Source: Deltaproteobacteria bacterium (GTDB taxonomy: Bacteria > Myxococcota_A > UBA9160 > UBA4427). From it: a DNA stretch of 64,000 nt. The notes under the pieces were generated by a model that searched no databases, was not told the origin of the DNA, and worked only from the letters and a program-made list of their open reading frames with translations. The stretch is taken from assembly GCA_029261835.1 (NCBI GenBank), contig JAJDAO010000003.1, forward strand, positions 248,001 to 312,000, read 5' to 3'. This document shows positions 26,986-37,000 of the stretch, in pieces. The translations under genes were made by a program, and so were the position numbers. Position 1 is the stretch's first letter; each line of letters opens with the position of its first letter.

Positions 26986-27363
26986 TCAGCCGCCGCTTCG
27001 CTTGACTCGGAAACCACGGCCTTCGAGTTCTTCGACGAGCACATCGCGCTTGTCGCCCTGGATCTCGATCACGTCGTTCTTGAGCGTGCCGCCGGATCCG
27101 CAGCGTTGCTTCAGCGCCTTGGCGAGCTTCTGCAGCTCCGCCGCGGTCAGCTGTAGACCCGTCACGGTGGTGACGACCTTGCCGCCGCGCCCCTTGCTCG
27201 AGCGGCCGACTCGCACGATGCCATCACCGCTGTCAGGAACCTCCGGATTCGAACCACGGGGATTGGCGCGACACGCACACCGGCTGACGGGGAGGCCGCA
27301 GTGACGACAGACGCGGCCGTGTTCCGAGGAGTAGACTGTGGTCGCCCGCTCTCGTCGTGCCAT
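26986..27363 (-). CDS. yciH: SUI1/YciH family translation factor
   Basis: A 125-residue eIF1/SUI1-like protein. The C-terminal domain carries 'TGLQLTAAELQKLAKALKQR', then 'CGSGGTLKNDVIEIQGDKRD', the SUI1 signature. The N-terminus has a cysteine knuckle ('CRHCGLPVSRCACRAN') seen in many bacterial YciH proteins. Bacterial YciH can influence fidelity of initiation and is not essential. It lies 10 bp after the stop of the CoA-binding gene. Confidence 0.93.
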   Translation of the reverse strand: MARRERATTVYSSEHGRVCRHCGLPVSRCACRANPRGSNPEVPDSGDGIVRVGRSSKGRGGKVVTTVTGLQLTAAELQKLAKALKQRCGSGGTLKNDVIEIQGDKRDVLVEELEGRGFRVKRSGG

Positions 27364-27373
27364 GTCGCCCGGT

Positions 27374-27823
27374 CTACTGCCCCGCGCTCGAAGAGTGCGT
27401 CTGTGCGCCGAGCAAGCGGCGGTGGTCGACCATGATGCAGCGGTCCTGCACGACCTTGATGCCCGCGGCGCGCAGCCGCGCTGCCGAAGGACCGTCGTGG
27501 ATTCCGAGCTGCATCCAGACCACCTTCGGACGTCTCGACATGGCGAGAATCTCGTCTACGTGCGCCGCGACGCGGCTCGAGGCACGAAAGAGGTTGACGG
27601 CATCCACCTCCACGCCCCGGTCGCACAGCTCGCTCAGGCTCGCGTGTGCGGGCTCTCCGAGCGCGTTCTCGAGCTTTGGGTTGACGGGGATGATCTTGTA
27701 GCCGTGCTCTTGCATGTAGCGCGGGATGCGGCAAGCGTCCTCGCCGTCGCGATCCTTGATGCCGACCACCGCCAAGGTTCGGATTTGTGACAGAATATCC
27801 AGCAGCTCTGCGTCGCTCTGCAC
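27374..27823 (-). CDS. CoA-binding domain protein (YccU-like)
   Basis: A 149-residue Rossmann-type CoA-binding protein: 'IRTLAVVGIKDRDGEDACRI' and 'YMQEHGYKIIPVNPKLE', then 'VDAVNLFRASSRVAAHVDEI' and 'KVVWMQLGI' with 'GIKVVQDRCIMVDH'. This is the stand-alone form of the domain found in succinyl-CoA synthetase alpha. Physiological role unknown. The start is GTG at 27823; the divergent gene is an M16 peptidase. Confidence 0.92.
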   Translation of the reverse strand: MQSDAELLDILSQIRTLAVVGIKDRDGEDACRIPRYMQEHGYKIIPVNPKLENALGEPAHASLSELCDRGVEVDAVNLFRASSRVAAHVDEILAMSRRPKVVWMQLGIHDGPSAARLRAAGIKVVQDRCIMVDHRRLLGAQTHSSSAGQ

Positions 27824-28021
27824 GGCTCGCCTCGCTCCGATTCTCTCTCGCTCCCCGTCGCCGCTGCGCCAGCGATAAGATTAACCCGGATTGTTCGCGA
27901 AAGTCCCGCCGTGGCGGCGCGAATCCGCAGCGGGGCCGAGGAGACTCGGGAAGGGCGGGCTCCCGCGCCGCTTCCCTGGCCAACTCGACACCCGCGGCTT
28001 CACCCGATAGGGTACTCCGCC

Positions 28022-29443
28022 ATGCGAAGAGACCCGATTCGATCCTCGCCCCGCCAGCGTATTGCCGCGCTCTTGGCTCCGCTCTGGCTGGCGCTTGCCA
28101 CTTCCCTGGCCCCGCTCGGCGTGGTGCTGGCCGCGCCGCTCGAGGACCCGGCGGACCGGCTCGAGCGCAGTGTGCTCGAGAACGGTCTGACGGTGCTGAC
28201 GCTTGAAGATCACAGCACCCCGGTCGTCTCGTTCCAGATGTGGGTGCGGGCCGGCTCTCGCGACGAGAGCTTCTACACCGGGATCGCGCATCTGTTCGAG
28301 CACATGATGTTCAAGGGCTCGAAGAACATCGCTGCCGAGGAACACGCGCGCCTGGTGGGCGCTCGCGGCGGGCGTGTCAATGCCTACACGAGCCGCGATG
28401 TCACCGTCTATCACGAGGACGTCACATCGGAGTCCCTGCCACTGGTGATCGATCTCGAGGCCGAGCGCCTGGCGCATCTCGACATCAGCCAGCCGACGCT
28501 GGACAGCGAGCGCCAGGTGGTGCTGGAGGAGCGGCGACTGCGGCTGGAGGACAGCCCGGGCGGCCTGGCCTTCGAGACGTTGACGGCCCTGGCCTGGCAG
28601 GCGCATCCATACCGCTGGCCGGTGATCGGTTGGCGTGCCGACGTCGAGGCGGTCACGGTCGAAGCGTGTCGTGCCTTCTTCGATACCTACTACTCAGCCA
28701 ACAACATCTCGCTGGTCGTGGTCGGCGATTTCGAGACGGCCGAGACGCTGGCGCGTATCGAGCGCGCCTTCGGCGGCATCCGCACGGCCGAGCGGATCCC
28801 CCGCAACCCCAGCGCGGTCGTGGCGCAGCACGGCGAGCGCCGTGCTCGTGTGGTCGATGACGTGCGCATTCCTCTTCTCTACGCCGCCTGGCACGCGCCG
28901 CCTTCGGGCCATGTGGACGGCGAGGCGCTGGACGTCGCGAGCCAGATCCTGTCGGGCGGGCGTTCCAGTCGGCTCTATCGTCAGCTCGTCTACCAGGCGG
29001 AGCTGGCGCTCTACGCCGAGGGCGGATACTGGGAGTTCGCAGACGCCGGTCTCTTCTACGCGGTGGCGGGCGTACGGCCCGGCGTGTCGGTCGCTGCGGT
29101 CGAGCGCGCGTTCTTCGCTGAGATCGATCGTATTCGCGATGGCGGGGTGAGCGAGCGGGAGGTCGCCAAGGCGAAGCGCCAGCTCGAAGTGTCACTCGTG
29201 CGTGGGCTCGATAGCGCTCATGCGTTGGCGAATCGCATCGGTCGTGAGATGCTGAACTTCGGCCGAGTCCGCCCGCTGCAGGAGAGGCTCGCTGCGATCC
29301 AGGCCGTGACAGCCGCCGACGTACAACGTGTCGTCACGACCTATCTCGTGGAGGACAAGCGCAGCGTGGTTCATGTGGTCCCGCCTGGGGGCGATCCCGC
29401 CCAGAGCGCCGCCGCGGGCGGGGAAGGGCAGGGGGGAAGCTGA
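28022..29443 (+). CDS. M16 zinc peptidase (catalytic partner)
   Basis: A 473-residue exported pitrilysin-family peptidase. A signal peptide covers about residues 10-40 (ends 'LGVVLAAPLEDP'). The inverted zinc motif HLFEH appears in 'GIAHLFEHMMFKGSKNIAAE', and the downstream Glu ligand lies in 'LDSERQVVLEERRL'. It thus resembles the catalytic subunit of paired M16B peptidases. The frame extends upstream to 27911, but the ATG at 28022 gives the signal peptide. Its stop overlaps the next gene's ATG by 1 nt. Confidence 0.93.
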   Translation: MRRDPIRSSPRQRIAALLAPLWLALATSLAPLGVVLAAPLEDPADRLERSVLENGLTVLTLEDHSTPVVSFQMWVRAGSRDESFYTGIAHLFEHMMFKGSKNIAAEEHARLVGARGGRVNAYTSRDVTVYHEDVTSESLPLVIDLEAERLAHLDISQPTLDSERQVVLEERRLRLEDSPGGLAFETLTALAWQAHPYRWPVIGWRADVEAVTVEACRAFFDTYYSANNISLVVVGDFETAETLARIERAFGGIRTAERIPRNPSAVVAQHGERRARVVDDVRIPLLYAAWHAPPSGHVDGEALDVASQILSGGRSSRLYRQLVYQAELALYAEGGYWEFADAGLFYAVAGVRPGVSVAAVERAFFAEIDRIRDGGVSEREVAKAKRQLEVSLVRGLDSAHALANRIGREMLNFGRVRPLQERLAAIQAVTAADVQRVVTTYLVEDKRSVVHVVPPGGDPAQSAAAGGEGQGGS

Positions 29444-30984
29444 TGCGCGCGTGCGCGAAAACGCGTAAGACGGGAGAAGCCATCGAGGGAGCGGCGGTCT
29501 GCGGAGCCGGGCGCGCGCCGGAGCGACTGCGGTCTGCCGGGCTGCGCTGGGCGCTGGCGAGTCTTCTCGGCAGCCTGCTCGTGTTGCCGCTGGCCTGTGC
29601 GCAGCTCCCGGGGTCGCTCGGCGGCCATGCGCCCGCCTGGACACTTCCGCCGCCACCGCCCGCACTCGCCCCCGTGGTTCGGCCCGGTGCCCTGACGCGG
29701 GTCGAGCTCGAGAACGGGCTCGAGGTACTCGTGCTGGAGGATCACCGTCTGCCGAAGCTGAAGCTGGGCGTTGCGGTGCGCCGCGGCGCGGGTGCCGTCG
29801 ACCCGACTCTGGCGGGGCTGGCCGAATTCACCGCCGAGCTGATGAACCGCGGTGCCGGGGAGCGCGATGCGTTGGCACTCGCCGAGGCGGTCGACGACAT
29901 CGGCGCATCCCTGGCGATCGTGGCCGGCTGGGATTCGATGAGTGTCTCGCTCTCGGGCCTGTCGCGTGACTTGGATTCGCTGGTCGAGATCCTACGCGAC
30001 GTCGTTCTCTCGCCCCGGCTGGGGGATGCCGAGGCGACCAAGACGCGGGCCGAACAGCTCGCCGGTCTCGAGGCGGCAGACGACAACCCCAGGATGCTCG
30101 TGCGCCGGCACGCCATGGCGGCGCTCTATCCCGGCCATCGCTACGGCCTGCCGATCGCCGGGACACGCGAGACAGTCGCGAAGCTCGACGCCGCCCGAGC
30201 GCGCGCACTGCATCGGGATTACTTCGTGCCCGGCAACACGATTCTCTACGCCGTGGGCGATATCGAGGCCGACGCTTGGCTCGAGCACGCCCGGCGCGCA
30301 TTTGGCAGCTGGCCGCTCGGCCCCGTGCCCGCCGCCACGCCCGCCCCCGCGAGCCCGACACCGTCCGCTCGTCGCATCACTATCGTGGACAAGGCGGATC
30401 TCGTGCAGGCGCGCATCATGATCGGAAACGATGGCCTGGCTCGCAGCGACCCACGCCGCATCGCGGCCGGTCTGCTGAACGACACGCTGGGTGGCAGCGG
30501 CTTCTCGTCGCGTATGATGGCGACCCTTCGCTCCGCCGAGGGGCTGACGTACGGCGTCGGATCGGGCTTTGCGCTGCGGCGCCAGCCCGGACCGTTTCTG
30601 GTCTCCACCTTCACGCGCGTGTCCGAGGCGCGACGCGCAGTCGACATCCTGCTGGCTGAGATCGAGGCCATACGAGGCGATCGTCCCCAGAGCCCCGACG
30701 AGCTCGCCAAGTCGAAGAGCTACAACGTCGGGCAGTTCGGGCTTGGGCTCGAGACCTCGTCGGCGGTGATGCGTTCACTGGTCGATCTGGCTGTCTACGA
30801 CCTGCCGGAGGATTCGCTCGACACCTATCGGGCGCGCGTTCAAGCGGTGGGCGCGCAGGATGTGGCGGCAGTCGCGCGAGATTTCTTGCAGCCGGACCGC
30901 GCCGGCATCATTGTGCTCGGGCCGGCCGAGGCGCTGGTGCCACAGTTCGAGAGCCTCGGCGACGTGGTCGTGGTCCAGCCGTGA
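29443..30984 (+). CDS. M16 family protein, non-catalytic partner
   Basis: A 513-residue M16 homologue in which the HXXEH site is replaced (equivalent region 'GLAEFTAELMNRGAGERDAL'), so it cannot bind zinc there. It retains the R/Y partner features ('LRSAEGLTYGVGSGFALRRQ') of the non-catalytic subunit that completes the active site of paired M16B enzymes. N-terminal signal sequence or lipoprotein-like segment ('LASLLGSLLVLPLACAQLPG', with Cys at the expected place). ATG overlaps the upstream TGA (TGATG), so the two subunits are translationally coupled. Confidence 0.9.
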   Translation: MRACAKTRKTGEAIEGAAVCGAGRAPERLRSAGLRWALASLLGSLLVLPLACAQLPGSLGGHAPAWTLPPPPPALAPVVRPGALTRVELENGLEVLVLEDHRLPKLKLGVAVRRGAGAVDPTLAGLAEFTAELMNRGAGERDALALAEAVDDIGASLAIVAGWDSMSVSLSGLSRDLDSLVEILRDVVLSPRLGDAEATKTRAEQLAGLEAADDNPRMLVRRHAMAALYPGHRYGLPIAGTRETVAKLDAARARALHRDYFVPGNTILYAVGDIEADAWLEHARRAFGSWPLGPVPAATPAPASPTPSARRITIVDKADLVQARIMIGNDGLARSDPRRIAAGLLNDTLGGSGFSSRMMATLRSAEGLTYGVGSGFALRRQPGPFLVSTFTRVSEARRAVDILLAEIEAIRGDRPQSPDELAKSKSYNVGQFGLGLETSSAVMRSLVDLAVYDLPEDSLDTYRARVQAVGAQDVAAVARDFLQPDRAGIIVLGPAEALVPQFESLGDVVVVQP

Positions 30985-31001
30985 GGGGCTTCTCGCCCTG
31001 A

Positions 31002-34000
31002 TCATTCTCCGAAGATGTCGAGCACGTCGCTGCCGCGGACGTATCGCGAGGGATGGATCGCCTCGCTGAGTTCGTCCAGGCTGATGCCCTCTGGCTGGAT
31101 GCGGCGCAGCCAACCGAGTTGAATCGGCCTGTACTCGCCGGGCGTGAGCCCCAGTCGGCGGTGGTACGCGAAGAGCCGGTCGAGGTCCTCGATAGTCTGG
31201 TAGGCCTCGTGCCAGGAGCTCGGGCGATTCTTGATGTAGCGGCGTAGCTCGAAGCCCACCACCCGCCGCGCACCCGTATTGCGGAGATAGTGATCCAGGA
31301 TCGCCTGCAGAACCGCCTTCACGTGCGTGGCTCGTGTGCCGTCGGCACCGAAGAGCTTGTCGTGGAGCGCCACGGCCTGCACCGCGTCCTTCCCCATCAG
31401 GCGCTCGCGGGCGATCTCGATACGGTCGCCTCCGCGCAGCGGACGGTCGCTTCCGATGTCATCGATGATCGTCGCGCCATCGAGCCGGCCTCGGTACTCG
31501 CTCGGCCGCGTCGGCCGGGGCAGGATTTCGAGATCGGCGAGCAGCTGCTCGTCGGGCGGCAGCCAGCGGTCGGGCAGCCACGGCCCGGGCGAAGGCACGA
31601 GGTCCGCGTTGGGAACCAGCGTCGACAGGTCGTCGCGCGACGGGCCGCTGGGATGGAGGTCCGGCAGCGCCTGCGAAACATCCCACTCGAAGTCACTCGG
31701 GCGAAGCGCCGAGTGGTCCGCACGGATGGCCGTCACCGTGAAGCGGTCGAGGGCGCTCGGAGGATGGAACGAGTCCTCGAGTGCGAAGGTGGGCCGGTGG
31801 CCGCTGCCGCTCAGCAAGATCTCGTCGCCGTCGAAGTCGATCGTATTCGCGACGTAGTCGACGCCCCCGTCTCTTCGAACGGTGCCGTCGAGCTCGAGGT
31901 AGCTGCCTCCCGGCCGTCGTTGGATTTCGATGATCCCTGCCTCCACGCTGATGTTCAACGCCGAGATATCACCGATGGTGGCTCGCGTATCGGCTACGAT
32001 CGCGACGTCGCCGACGACCGAGAGCTTCTCCCCCTGTCCCATCACGAATTCGTCGGCTGTAAACGTCAGGTCGCCGCTCTTCTTGTACAGCGTCGAGACG
32101 AGCGGCGTGCGCGGCAGCATGCTGCCCTCCTGCGCACCGCTCTGGTTCAGGAACTCCAGTGCACGCGCCGCGAACTCGATGCGGGTGGCCGTTACAGAAT
32201 CGGTCGCCTCACCGAATTCCACACCGGGCGTGCCGCCGAGCGTGGCCTGCGGGTCGAAGTTCACCTGCAAGAGGTCGAGGCTCTTCGGCCCGTCTAACAC
32301 CGACCCGCCTACATTTCCGTCGAAGATGACCCGGCCCGAAGTATTGGCGACGAGCTCTGCTTGGACGGGCTCTGCTTGTGAGTCTTTTTCGGCCTTCTCG
32401 ACTGTGTCGAGAAAGTGGAGCGTTGCGCCGCTGGTCTCTAGGCTCCCGTTGATTTCGACCTTGCCGTAGTAGGTCTGGTCCTCGGTCGTGGCGATCTTCA
32501 AATTCAGATCGGTGCCCTCCTTGGCATCGAATAAGATGTCTACCCGCTTCGTCTCGCTGCCCAGTGTCAGCGAGTCCAGCACCAGGTCGAAGGCACCCGG
32601 CGCACGATCCTTGGTGGCGCTGATCGTGATGTCGGGCTCACCTGCGACAGAGCCGTTCGCGAGCAGTGTCAGGGCGGAGCCCCAGACCTTCTCCGCGATG
32701 AAACGGTCCAGCGTGATCGTGTTGTTCGTCGCCTCGATCGTATAGTCGACGTCCAGGGGGAAGTTCCCGAGCTGGGAGGCATCGGGCAGGCAACCTTCGC
32801 TGCAATCGGGCTTCTTGCTGCCGCTGTCAGTGATCTCCTTGAAGGGCGCGTTCTCCTGCACGACCGTGAGCTTGCTCGGCGAACTCGCCTCTTGTGAGGT
32901 GGAATCGGGACCGAAGAAGCGGATGTTGGCACCTTCGGCCTTGACGACGCCGTCGCCCTTGGCCACCAGCTCGACCTCGTCCGACCACGTGGCCAGCGAT
33001 TTGAAGAGTGTGAGGTCGAGGTCGGCGGTGTCTTCGAGCTTGATCTTTCCCGTGCTGGACGAATTGAACTGACCTGCGCTGAGCCAGACGTTCTGGGCCT
33101 CGGACTCGCTGGTGTTGATGCGTAGGGTCGTGTCCGTATTGGCGAGCTCGATGCTCCCGAGCTGGGAGGTCAACACGTACCAGTCGAGTTCGGCCTCGTT
33201 GGTGTCGAACTGGCTCGCCGTTGGTGTCACGCTCTTGCTGATTGATTCATCGTCATTGTCGACATCGACGAGCGAGCCATGCTGTGAGATCTCGAAGAGG
33301 GTCTCGCGGGTCGGGTCGTCGGTAGAGTTCTGCAGTACGAAGCGCGGATCGTTGGTCTGGGCGTCGACCAGGGGTGCCTCGGTGAGGTCCTCCCCCGCCG
33401 TCGCTCCCGTGCTGAGGTTGGCACCGGCGCGCAGTATGATCGAATTGCTCCTGAGCGTAACGCCGGTGCCGAAGGTCAGGTCTCCGACGTTGTCCTGGGC
33501 GGCCTCGAGCACGATCTCGTCCCGGGCCGTGATCGTCAGCGGGTCAACACCACCGGGACCCGCGACCCGCCAGCTACCGCGGTCCGAGGCCGCCAGCGAA
33601 GAAAGGGCGTAGCTCGAGCTCGCGAAGGCGATGTTGCGGTTGTCATTGGCGTCGTCTCCGTCGAGGATGAGCAGCAGCTCGCTGTTGTTCACCTTCTCCG
33701 CGGCGACGGTGATGTTCCCCTTCTTGCTCCGCAGCTCGTAGACGGTCGTACCCGCGGTGAAGCCGACGCCGTCAGAGCCGGAGCCGGAGTAGCCGAGCTG
33801 GCCGACATCGATGAGATCGGCCGACTCGATGTCCCCGTCCTGGATGATCGAGATCACGTCGGGTGCCTGCGTGGGAGCCGCCGCCGTGAGATCGAGCAGC
33901 AGTGGCTCGCTGGTCGCGCTCTGTCCCGACGGCGGGTCGTCGGCGAAATCGGTCAGCGTGACAAGACTGCCCGGCAGCACTTTCGGTGTCTTCGTCGCCG

Positions 34001-37000
34001 TCTCGCTGTCCGACGTCGCCTGCAGGGCGACCACGGAGGCGCGGATTTCCATGGTGTCGTTCGTGCCGAGCCCAAAGTCCGAGGTGAGGTCGAGGTTCTC
34101 TTCATCGCCTCGCACGAGACTGACGGTGTTGGCCCAGAGTATGAGCTCCTCACTGGCCTTCGGGAGATTGAGGGAGGTGGCGGCGAAAGCCCCTTTGTCG
34201 TTCGCCACGGTGTCGTCGGGTCCCAGACTCACCTTGCCGTCGTCGGAACGGATCACGTAGGTGCCCGGCGCCTCGCTACTCAATTCCGTCTGCGAGGGGA
34301 GGTCTGCGAGCTCGATGTCCGCATCCTGGCGAAACACGAAGGTCTTTATCGCGGCCTGACTGCGGCCCTTGAAGACCGGTCGTGTCGCCCCTGCGAGTGC
34401 CGGTGTGAGGAGGACGGACGAGGTGCCCTCGGCCGCGCCCGCGCCGACTCCGTCACCCCCGACGCCGTCTCCGGCCACCAGCCGGATTTCATCTGCACTC
34501 ATCTCGAGACCGGACTCGGAGAATCCGAGATTCCCCTCTCGGTCCAGTCCGGCCCGAAGCACGAGGCGGCTCGCGGTGTCGATGGTGAAGTTGATGTTGT
34601 CGATCACCCCCTCATCGACAGTGAAGTTTCCCAGGCCGCCGAGGTCGAGTGTCCGGACGTTGAGGCGGGGGGAAGCGGGGTCGGCGTCGCCGATGTCGAT
34701 ATCCGTGCTGGCGTGGAGTGCGAGGTCGGTGTCGTAGAGCGCGTCCGCGGCCGTTTCGTCGATCGTGATGCTGCCGCCGTCCGAGCGGAGCGTGATGTCG
34801 ATGGGGTCGTTCGCGTCGTCCGGGGGGACGCTGATGTCGGGCAGCCCGAGCTGAATCCGATCGGGAATCGTGTCGCCGTCGATCGAGGCGTCCTGGCGCA
34901 GAGTGAATGCCGTGGGTGCCTCGGTGAGCGTCTCGTCGCGGAAGTTGGCACCGCTGACGTCGACTTTCGCCGTGGTGCCGCCCCCACCCGCTCGCAGCGT
35001 GATGTCGTCGGAGTACACCCCGACCACCCCACCGGCCTCGTCCTCGAATCGCAGATCGCCATTGCCGCCAGCGCCAGCGCGCAGCTCGAGCCGGTCTTTC
35101 GCAAGCAGCGAGCCCTGCACCGTGAGGTTTCCCGAGCTGCTGTTGCCGAGCCCGCCAGCGGTGATGCTGAGCTCGTCGGTGGCGTTGTACAGCGTGCTCG
35201 CAAGCGTTCCCGAAACGGTAAAGTCTTCGGCGATCTCGATATCGAGAGACTCGAACGAACCCGGAGCCAGCCCGTCCAGCGTCAGGTTTCTCGCCGCTTG
35301 GAGCGTCAGCGCGCTGCCCACAACTCGGCTCGAGTCATCAATCGTCAGATCGCCGTCACTGGCCGCCAGCGTATACGTCATGCCCGTGACGTTGCCCTCT
35401 TTGAAGTGGGTCGTCGGATCGGGAATGTCCGCCGCCGCCAGGGAGGCATCCTGGCGCAGTGTGAAGGTGCTCGGGTTGACAGTCGCTTCGGCTTCCGTGT
35501 TGGGGACGTCGGGCGTGCTGCTGTCGGTGTCGTGGTCGTAGAGCGCGTAGTCGCTGAAGACCACGTTGCCGAGTTCGATGTGAGCGGTGTCGACGGGGTC
35601 GCTCGACGGCCCGCTGTAGCCATCGCCCGCCTCGAGCACGATCTCGTCTGCCGAGATGCCGATCTGGCCAGAATCGCCAGCGAGGCTCAGCGTGCCGGTG
35701 CCGTCCGAACCGGCCTTGACGCGGACCTTCTCGCTGGCCTTGAGATAGGTCTCGGCTTTGAGGGGCTGACCGAGCGTGACGTCACCAGCGTGTTCGATGT
35801 GGATTTCGCTCGCCACGTCGTCCGGCGACATCGATGACTCTGGCGTGGCGTCGATCTCACCCTCGAGATGGAAGCTTCCCGCGCCCGTGCTGCTGAAGCT
35901 GCCGCCGCCGGTGCGGATGGCGGCGTTTTCGTAGCCGCTCTCCTGTTGGATCACCACGTGGCTGTCGGCGCCGGTCGTTTGCAGCACCACCGCTCCGCCC
36001 GCCTGCGACGGATCGCTGGTGTCTCGGCTGTCGATCTCGCCCAAGATGTCGATCTTCTTCGCCGTGTTGAGAAAGGTCGTGTCGCTGATCAACTCCTGAC
36101 GCCCGATGTCGATGCCGCCGCCGTCGCTCGCGATCTTTCCAGTCGCCGCCAGTGTGATGGTGCCGCCCTGTGTTATGTCGTCCTCATCCTCGGCGCTGAA
36201 CGTCCCGCTGTCGGCCCGCAGATCGACCTCGCCACCCGCGGAATCGATTGTCTTCAGCACCACGACGTTGCCGCCGTGGGCACTGAGGCCGATCTGGCCG
36301 CCGCCGCTCTGGAGGGCTGCATCGATGCGGATGTCTCCGCCGAAGACTTTGGTCTCGCTGTCGTCCTGCGATGTCTCGCCGCGGCGCAATGCCTCCGCGA
36401 GGATGTTGATGCGCCCGCCGACGGGCTCGGCTGTGGCATCGGCGGCAGAGACGACCGCGGTCGATGTGTCGAGCGTGGCCGCGATGTCGACGTCACCTCC
36501 TGTGCTCGCGATACTGATGTCGCCGCCATCCGTCGCGATCGCCGCGCTGTCGGCGACGACGACGTTGGCGCCGGCGACGGTTACGCTGCCACCGCCGGTT
36601 TCCAGTGCAGCGTTGATGTTCACGTCACCGACGAAGAAGTTGCTGGGGGCATCTTCGGAGGCGGGGTCGTTCTGCGGCTGTGTCGTATCGCGAGCCAGCA
36701 GGATGATGTTGAGGTTGAGGTCGGAGGGTGTCTCCGGATCGCTTCCACTTCTCTCGACTGTGATGTCATTGTCGATCTTGATGTCGTTGGCCGCCTGTAG
36801 GCGCAGCACGGCGACGGTCCCCCGCTTGCTGATCTCCGCCTCCTTGACCGTGATGGCACCGCTGACCGTGATGTTTCCATCCTGCGTTCCCGGCGTGTCG
36901 CCGCTCGTCTTCGTCGTGAGCGTCACGCTGATGCCGGCTTCGAGCGCGTCTACGATCACGTCTGCACTGATCTCAGAGTTGTCCTGAGACGGCTTGATGT

